5,384 nt of DNA from Deltaproteobacteria bacterium (GTDB lineage: Bacteria; Desulfobacterota; GWC2-55-46; DRQE01): the NCBI GenBank assembly GCA_016219165.1, contig JACRCB010000190.1, forward strand, positions 1 to 5,384, given 5' to 3'. A model generated the notes under the pieces. It did no database searches. It was not told the DNA's origin and saw only the letters and a program-made list of their open reading frames with translations. How positions within the stretch are numbered: the first letter of the stretch is position 1; each line of letters starts with the position of its first letter. This document shows, in pieces, positions 1 to 3,647 of the stretch. Both the position numbers and the translations under genes were made by a program.

Positions 1-130
1 GGGTTCTCTCAAACTCTCTCCAAAAATTTTCAGTTCTGGTGGGCACAGCCCACTCTAAAAGTCTTTGGAGGGGGTCTGGGGGAAACTTTCTACAGAAAGG
101 TTCCCCCAGAAATGCTTTTTTCAGAGCTTC
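1..130 (+). repeat. Structured intergenic repeat, copy A (left end cut by window edge)
   Basis: This is a second copy of the element at 3307-3553, in the same orientation. Positions 2-73 match 3370-3441 at 68 of 72 bases, with differences at 13, 45, 52 and 54. The right end (AGAGCTTC, ending at 130) matches the terminal inverted repeat of copy B. Three structural parts are visible: the right arm of stem 1 (GGTTCTCTCAA, 2-12; its partner lies outside the window); stem 2 (18-30 with 57-70, enclosing GTGGGC 39-44 / GCCCAC 48-53); and stem 3 (75-91 with 94-110). Copy A lacks the hairpin cassettes that interrupt copy B near and within stem 3, so it may be closer to the basic form. No reading frame in it looks real. 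It lies downstream of the rluD-like gene. Confidence 0.85.
75..121 (+). terminator. Long hairpin plus T tract (stem 3 of repeat copy A)
   Basis: A 17-nt left arm (75-91) pairs with 94-110 with a single mismatch (A85 against G100) and only two bases between the arms. TTTTTT follows at 116-121, five bases after the stem. This is terminator-like for plus-strand transcription entering from the left. The gap before the T tract is longer than ideal, so function is inferred. It does not point the right way to end the rluD-like transcript. Confidence 0.5.
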
Positions 131-188
131 CTTAAGATATTTTCATCCGGAGGGTTCTTAAGCGCCTCAAGCCTTCGCCGGCAGAGGG

Positions 189-1145
189 TTAAGGGAAGGT
201 TTCCGCCAGTATCTTGAGGAACCTTTCCATGTCCTCCGGATAAGGGGATGAAAACTCCATCTTCTCACTTGTCCTGGGGTGTATTATGCCGAGGGTTTTG
301 GCATGGAGCAATTGCCCTCTTAATTCCTTTATCCGTCCGGTTATTTTTTCGGGGAGAGAGGAAGGCGGCGCCGTCTTTCCGTATACCGGGTCTCCCACCA
401 CAGGGTGTTTAAGGCTCTTAAGATGCACCCTTATCTGGTGGGTGCGGCCGGTCTCGGGAAGGGCCTCGAGGAGGGTAAAAAAGGGGTAGCGCCTGAGGAC
501 CCTGTAATGCGTTATTGCCCTGCGGGCCTTGCGCGTTTTCGCCGATATTTTTTTCCTGTCCGATATGTCTCTGCCTATGGGGAGCGCTATCGTGCCCTCG
601 TTTTTTTCGACCCTTCCCCATACAAGCGCATGGTAGCGCCTTTCGGTAGAGTGTTCCTCGAATTGCCGGGAAAGGTTCATGTGGCTCAGGTTATTCTTTG
701 CAACCACCAAAACCCCTGAGGTGTCCTTGTCGAGCCTGTGGACTATCCCCGGCCTTAGCGGCCCCCCGATATCCGAGAGCGATATGGCATGGTGGACGAG
801 CCCGCCCGCCAGAGTCTCCCTCCTCCTCCCCGCCCCGGGATGGACCGTAAGGCCCCGCGGTTTGTTTATGACGATGATGTCTTCGTCTTCATAGATTATA
901 TCGAGGGGTATGGGTTCCGGCTCCAATACGGATGGGAGGGGAGGAGGGAGCGTTACGGTTATCGTCTCTCCCGGATGTATCTTCCTCGACGGCTTCGAGG
1001 GCGCATTGTCCACGAGTATGAGGCCGCGCTTAAGAAGCCCCTTTGCCGCGGAGCGGCTTACCTCGGGCAGTTTTTCGCTCAGAAAAAGGTCGAGCCTTTT
1101 TGAAGGTTCATCTTCCTTTACTATCAGGGTGAGGATTTTTTCCAT
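189..1145 (-). CDS. rluD: RluD-like 23S rRNA pseudouridine synthase
   Basis: A 318-aa RluA-family enzyme that isomerises uridines in RNA; the RluD subgroup acts on helix 69 of 23S rRNA. Residues 1 to about 75 form an S4 RNA-binding domain (KRLDLFLSEKLP, then RSAAKGLLKRGLILVDN). The catalytic domain follows: NKPRGLTVHPGAG (94-106), HRLDKDTSG (136-144) with the family's catalytic Asp at 139, and GRTHQIRVHL (233-242) followed by HPVVGDPVYG. The VHPG sequence is more RluD-like than RluC-like, and the length matches both. The exact target uridines cannot be read from sequence. It appears to be the last gene of a minus-strand cluster, 55 nt after the 88-aa gene. The ATG is preceded by a T-rich stretch without a clear Shine-Dalgarno sequence, but the S4 domain begins normally there. 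No clear terminator lies between its stop and repeat copy A. Confidence 0.93.
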   Translation of the reverse strand: MEKILTLIVKEDEPSKRLDLFLSEKLPEVSRSAAKGLLKRGLILVDNAPSKPSRKIHPGETITVTLPPPLPSVLEPEPIPLDIIYEDEDIIVINKPRGLTVHPGAGRRRETLAGGLVHHAISLSDIGGPLRPGIVHRLDKDTSGVLVVAKNNLSHMNLSRQFEEHSTERRYHALVWGRVEKNEGTIALPIGRDISDRKKISAKTRKARRAITHYRVLRRYPFFTLLEALPETGRTHQIRVHLKSLKHPVVGDPVYGKTAPPSSLPEKITGRIKELRGQLLHAKTLGIIHPRTSEKMEFSSPYPEDMERFLKILAETFP

Positions 1146-1200
1146 TAAAAAACTTTTGAACGGGAGGCGGAGGCAATCCGATACGGAAAGAAAGAGGGGA

Positions 1201-1467
1201 CTACCAGATTGACGACTCTATGTTGCCGTGCCTCTTTATGAGTATATCCACGATGGCCTTATTAAAGAAGTTCGTCTTTTTTCTGAGTTCCGGCGAGACG
1301 CGTTTTGCGTAAAGGTCCTCGCCCTCGCATATCTCCTTTTCGAGGATATGGAAGAGGGTGTCGTTTTTTATGCCCTCCTCTATCTTTTCCTCGTTATAAA
1401 GGGCTATGTCCGAGATTATCGTGCGCGCCAGCCTCGCGGCCGCGTCAGGCGTATCTATGATTTTCAT
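1201..1467 (-). CDS. Small conserved protein of unknown function (88 aa)
   Basis: An 88-aa soluble, charged, mostly helical protein with no signal peptide or membrane segment. Visible features are an N-terminal helix (DAAARLARTIISDIALYNEE), a run of acidic and basic residues in the middle, an SPELRKKTNFF stretch, and a short basic tail ending in W. From memory, small proteins of this pattern (LARTI-SDI-LYN, then NDTLF, then a C-terminal basic segment) occur in deltaproteobacterial and related genomes, but I know no assigned function. It overlaps the 3' end of the GntR gene by 23 nt, which suggests translational coupling and co-expression. AAGGG-type purine runs precede the ATG. Coding is supported by this overlap arrangement and by the plausible amino-acid composition. 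Confidence 0.8.
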   Translation of the reverse strand: MKIIDTPDAAARLARTIISDIALYNEEKIEEGIKNDTLFHILEKEICEGEDLYAKRVSPELRKKTNFFNKAIVDILIKRHGNIESSIW

Positions 1468-2152
1468 CCGGCCCTTTTCCCTTTGAAATTTCCTTTATGA
1501 GGAATTCGGCGCTCAGATGCGCGTTCTCTCTTACGAGCATCTCAACCCTCTCCTGGTCCTCTTCGATGAATGCCGATATTATCTCCTCGTGCTGCCTTAC
1601 GGAGGCGTGCATCCTCCCGGGCAGGGAGAGGGCGGTAATCCTGAAACGTTCGAATTGCTGCACTATCTGGTGGGCGATGGTGCAGAGTTTGTCGTTGCCG
1701 CACGCCCTGAGGAATGTCTCGTGGAACTGGTTGTCGAGTTTAAAGAACTCCTTTACGTCGTTATTTCCGGCGCAGCGCGTCATCTGCTGGTTGAGGCTTT
1801 TGAGCCTCTTTATCTCTTTCTCCGTAAACTTCTTGCAGGCCTCCCTTGCGGCATAGCCCTCGAGGAGGCTCTTTATGGCGTAGAAATCCTCGACGTCCTT
1901 CGGCGTTATGGGAGATACGATAGCCCCCTTTCTCGGCGCAACTGTTATGAACCCCTCGCTTTCGAGTTGCCTGAACGCCTCCCTTATGGGGGTCCGGCTG
2001 ATGCCGAGACTCTCGGCTATCTCGTGTTCAGGGACCCTCTCCCCGGGCTTGAGCCTTCCTTTTATTACGGAGTCTTTTACAAACTCCACTATCCTCTCCC
2101 TTAATGTGAGCGGCCTCTCAAGAGGATAGTCCAAAATCTTTATTTTTTCCAT
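1445..2152 (-). CDS. GntR-family transcriptional regulator, FCD (FadR/VanR-type) subfamily
   Basis: A 235-aa ligand-responsive DNA-binding protein. The N-terminal winged helix-turn-helix covers about residues 15-82 (VPEHEIAESLGISRTPIREA, then QLESEGFI and the wing RKGAIVSP). The C-terminal FCD all-helical effector domain covers about residues 87-220. The four usual FCD metal ligands are all present at normal spacing: Asp140, His144, His188 and His212, so it probably binds a metal plus a small carboxylate. The effector cannot be named. I chose the start at 2152 rather than the upstream in-frame ATG at 2293: the extra 47 residues are basic and non-homologous, and the likely promoter (2160-2188) lies inside that extension. 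There is no Shine-Dalgarno sequence; the transcript is probably leaderless. It is the first gene of the minus-strand cluster and diverges from the esterase gene, which it might also control. Confidence 0.92.
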   Translation of the reverse strand: MEKIKILDYPLERPLTLRERIVEFVKDSVIKGRLKPGERVPEHEIAESLGISRTPIREAFRQLESEGFITVAPRKGAIVSPITPKDVEDFYAIKSLLEGYAAREACKKFTEKEIKRLKSLNQQMTRCAGNNDVKEFFKLDNQFHETFLRACGNDKLCTIAHQIVQQFERFRITALSLPGRMHASVRQHEEIISAFIEEDQERVEMLVRENAHLSAEFLIKEISKGKGPDENHRYA

Positions 2153-2188
2153 ATAGTTATGTATACTGTATCCAGCCCTGAAAGTCAA
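2152..2188 (-). promoter_or_regulatory. Probable sigma70 promoter of the GntR gene, giving a leaderless transcript
   Basis: Reading the minus strand, TTGACT (2188-2183) is followed after exactly 17 nt by TATACA (2165-2160). The expected start point, about 7 nt past the -10 box, falls at 2153-2152, the A of the ATG. This fits the absence of a Shine-Dalgarno sequence before that gene. Confidence 0.65.
2161..2166. promoter_or_regulatory. Candidate GntR operator (GTATAC palindrome)
   Basis: A perfect GTATAC palindrome overlaps the -10 element of the GntR gene, nine bases before its ATG. GntR-family operators often follow a GT-(n)-AC pattern, and FCD members commonly use short palindromes such as TGGTATACCA. 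Binding here would block RNA polymerase and give autorepression. A six-base palindrome can arise by chance, so this rests mainly on its position. Confidence 0.4.
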
Positions 2189-2241
2189 GGTTTTTTTCCG
2201 GTTTCTACAGTCCTCGTGCGCTCTTTTGCGGCGTTTACAGT

Positions 2242-2270
2242 TTGACAAAGGGTTTAGTCTCTGATATATA
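2242..2270 (+). promoter_or_regulatory. Strong sigma70-type promoter of the esterase gene
   Basis: TTGACA (2242-2247, perfect consensus) is followed after 17 nt by TATATA (2265-2270, five of six bases match TATAAT). Transcription should start near 2277, leaving a leader of about 33 nt before the ATG at 2310. The two divergent promoters are about 55 bp apart, so a single regulator could influence both. Confidence 0.75.
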
Positions 2271-2309
2271 GGTGTAGGCGGAATATATCCCATTTTAACT
2301 TAAAAAACA

Positions 2310-3305
2310 ATGAGTTACAATATGCCGAGAAAGATTTCTGCCTTTTTGATTCTTTTCTTCTTTTTTGTCCCGGCTGTCTATGCCGGCAACGGCGGACTGC
2401 CGCCTCATTTAAAAGACTTCTGGGCCGGGAGATTATCCGAGATGAGAGGCGTTAATGCGGGATTCAAGGTATCGGATGCCGTAACAAAAGGCGGTATCGT
2501 TTCCTCGGATGTCTGGTTCGTGGGGTACGGGGGAGTGAATATCCACGGGTATCTCGCCCGTCCGTCCGGCGCCCGTCCATCCGGCGTCCGTCCATCCGGC
2601 ATCAGGGCAGTAAAGAAACTTCCGGCGGTTTTGCTTCTTCACGGTTACGGGGACTATGGCAGGCATTCATGGGCAGAGCGTTATGCAAGGATGGGGTTTA
2701 TGGCGTTTGCGATAGATTTCAGGGGGCACGGGAAAAGCGGCGCTTATCCGGCGGGAGAAGAGGGGCTTATAACCGCCGGCATCGGGAATCCCTCCGATTA
2801 TTTTATCGTCGGCTGCATACTCGACGCAATAAGGGCAATGGATTTTATGGAGACGCTGCCCGGTGTGGATAGAATCTATTTAAGCGGCAGTTCCATGGGC
2901 GGGGGGATTGCGATGATAGTCTCGGCGATAGACGGGCGGGTGAGGGCAATAAGCGCCGGCGTGCCGTTTCTTAACAATATAGCGGAAGGTATCAGCCACG
3001 CCGGTGGCGGGCCGTACATAGGATTAAGAAAATACATGGCCCGCCACCGTAACGAACCCCGTTCGAGTTCCGCCATGGCTACACTTGGCTTCGTGGATGT
3101 CTATAATTATGCCCCGTACATCAAAAAACCAGTCAACATCGGCATCGGGGGCGCGGATGCCATATGCCCGAAGAAGGGGATAGAATCGGTCGCCGGGAGG
3201 CTCCCGGAAGGCACGAAAAAACGCATCTACGAAGTAGAGAATGCCGGCCACGCGGTGCTCAAGGGCTGGCACGACCAGAATAACAAGTGGTTTTCGGAAA
3301 ATTAG
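2310..3305 (+). CDS. Secreted alpha/beta hydrolase, acetyl xylan esterase / cephalosporin-C deacetylase type
   Basis: A 331-aa exported esterase, probably removing acetyl or similar ester groups. The signal peptide is clear: basic start (MPRK, residues 5-8), a Leu/Phe-rich core including FFFF, and a VYA cleavage site before G26. The hydrolase fold follows: LLLHGYG (108-114, oxyanion region), DFRGHGKS (136-143), the nucleophile elbow GSSMGG (193-198; Ser195), Asp283 in GGADAICP, and His314 in NAGHA. The D-x-I-C-P arrangement and the GI-N--DYF / D--RA-DF segment resemble the AXE1 family; the true substrate is unknown. An odd insert of three pentapeptides (RPSGA, RPSGV, RPSGI; 84-98) sits in the surface stretch before the HG motif. 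No obvious Shine-Dalgarno sequence is seen. Residue 5 is an alternative start that gives a more typical signal peptide. Its TAG stop lies inside the candidate target duplication of the inserted element. Confidence 0.85.
   Translation: MSYNMPRKISAFLILFFFFVPAVYAGNGGLPPHLKDFWAGRLSEMRGVNAGFKVSDAVTKGGIVSSDVWFVGYGGVNIHGYLARPSGARPSGVRPSGIRAVKKLPAVLLLHGYGDYGRHSWAERYARMGFMAFAIDFRGHGKSGAYPAGEEGLITAGIGNPSDYFIVGCILDAIRAMDFMETLPGVDRIYLSGSSMGGGIAMIVSAIDGRVRAISAGVPFLNNIAEGISHAGGGPYIGLRKYMARHRNEPRSSSAMATLGFVDVYNYAPYIKKPVNIGIGGADAICPKKGIESVAGRLPEGTKKRIYEVENAGHAVLKGWHDQNNKWFSEN
2559..2603 (+). repeat. Three tandem 15-bp units coding RPSG-x pentapeptides
   Basis: Units at 2559-2573, 2574-2588 and 2589-2603 encode RPSGA, RPSGV and RPSGI in frame within the esterase. 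The units are nearly identical, which suggests recent slippage expansion. The insert falls between an N-terminal beta segment and the strand leading to the HG motif, so it is probably an exposed loop. Confidence 0.9.
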
Positions 3306-3306
3306 G
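3301..3306. repeat. Candidate target-site duplication, left copy (ATTAGG)
   Basis: ATTAGG here is repeated at 3554-3559, immediately outside the two ends of the element. It contains the esterase's TAG stop codon, so the insertion restored the stop. Choosing six bases makes both element ends begin with GAA on their own strand; five bases is also possible. Confidence 0.65.
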
Positions 3307-3315
3307 GAAGCTCCG

Positions 3316-3380
3316 AAAAATTATCTTGAGAGAACCCGACCCATCCTTCGGATGGGTTCCCCGTAAAAAGGTTCTCTCAA
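3316..3380 (-). terminator. Stem 1 of copy B with outward T tract (minus-strand direction)
   Basis: Read on the minus strand, the 11-bp perfect stem (3380-3370 with 3336-3326) is followed a few bases later by AATTTTTC (T tract at 3320-3316). This is the layout of an intrinsic terminator facing left. The loop holds a second hairpin, ACCCATCC-TTC-GGATGGGT (3339-3357). Confidence 0.45.
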
Positions 3381-3479
3381 TCTCTCTCCAAAAATTTTCA
3401 GTTCTGGTGGGCGCAGCCCCCCCTAAAAGTCTTTGGAGGGGCAGGGCTCCCGTTGCTGCGCAGCAATTGCAACGGGAAG

Positions 3480-3544
3480 CGGGAAACTTTCCGACCCACC
3501 CTTCGGGTGGGTGCCCGAAGGTTCCCCCAGAAATACAATTTTTT
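3480..3544 (+). terminator. Stem 3 of copy B with outward T tract (plus-strand direction)
   Basis: GGGAAACTTT (3481-3490) pairs with GAAGGTTCCC (3517-3526), with the same A-G mismatch as copy A and one G-T wobble. A cassette hairpin (3494-3512) fills the apical loop. A T tract follows at 3539-3544. It could end esterase transcription before the ATPase fusion gene. The 12-nt gap between stem and T tract weakens the case. Confidence 0.4.
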
Positions 3545-3553
3545 CAGAGATTC

Positions 3554-3559
3554 ATTAGG
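3554..3559. repeat. Candidate target-site duplication, right copy (ATTAGG)
   Basis: This is identical to 3301-3306. Removing one copy together with the element would join the esterase stop codon to the hairpin region at 3580 and leave only about 89 nt between the esterase and the ATPase fusion gene. Confidence 0.65.
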
Positions 3560-3579
3560 TTGCAGACGGGTATTTTCAA

Positions 3580-3610
3580 GGGGGAAGATTCCCGCAGGGA
3601 ATTTTCCCCC
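3580..3610 (+). terminator. 14-bp hairpin in the leader of the ATPase fusion gene
   Basis: The left arm 3580-3593 and right arm 3597-3610 are inverted copies differing at one place, which becomes a G-U wobble in RNA, with a three-base GCA loop. No T tract follows, so it is not a classic plus-strand terminator. It sits 37 nt before the TTG start, and before the element inserted it would have been about 20 nt past the esterase stop. It could be the original intergenic terminator or processing site, or a leader stem controlling the downstream gene. Confidence 0.45.
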
Positions 3611-3637
3611 CGGCGCCCCCCTCAATCCCCTTTAGAG

Positions 3638-3643
3638 AGGAGG
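3638..3643 (+). promoter_or_regulatory. Strong Shine-Dalgarno (AGGAGG) deciding a TTG start
   Basis: A full AGGAGG lies four bases before TTG at 3648. An in-frame TAG at 3633-3635 rules out any earlier start, and no ATG precedes the conserved EIIA opening sequence. The spacing is slightly short. It is the only clearly strong ribosome binding site in the window. Confidence 0.8.
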
Positions 3644-3647
3644 ATTA

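Larger units (their letters stand above)
3307..3553 (+). mobile_element. MITE-like structured element, copy B (247 bp, no gene)
   Basis: The element is bounded by imperfect terminal inverted repeats: left GAAGCTCCGAAAAA, right end read inward GAATCTCTGAAAAA (12 of 14 match). The right end of copy A, read inward, gives GAAGCTCTGAAAAA. Inside are three stems: stem 1 (TTGAGAGAACC 3326-3336 with GGTTCTCTCAA 3370-3380), stem 2 (3386-3398 with 3425-3438) and stem 3 (3481-3490 with 3517-3526). Extra hairpins sit in the loop of stem 1 (3339-3357), beside stem 3 (3449-3476) and in the loop of stem 3 (3494-3512). A copy in the same orientation occupies the start of the window. No transposase is encoded, so movement would need an enzyme supplied elsewhere. 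It could instead be an RNA-level or REP-like repeat, but the flanking ATTAGG duplication favours transposition. Confidence 0.75.

Noticed and set aside
131..188. Terminator for the rluD-like gene
   Set aside because: Only a CTTAAG pair (131-136, 157-162) could form a short weak stem, with no T tract in the minus-strand direction.
1517..2104. Long plus-strand open frame (195 codons) opposite the GntR gene
   Set aside because: It is a mirror of a well-supported gene on the other strand and shows no domain or ribosome binding site.
2153..2293. N-terminal extension of the GntR regulator starting at 2293
   Set aside because: The 47 extra residues are basic and unlike the family, and the best minus-strand promoter lies inside them.
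2559..2603. Tandem repeats as a possible CRISPR array
   Set aside because: The units are 15 bp without spacers and encode in-frame pentapeptides within a gene.
3534..3539. TACAAT as a -10 box for the ATPase fusion gene
   Set aside because: No acceptable -35 sequence lies 16-18 nt upstream (GTGCCC at 17 nt); it is inside the right part of the repeat and is not present in copy A.
3307..3553. Element as a full insertion sequence
   Set aside because: It has no transposase or even a plausible fragment of one; at 247 bp it is too short to encode it.
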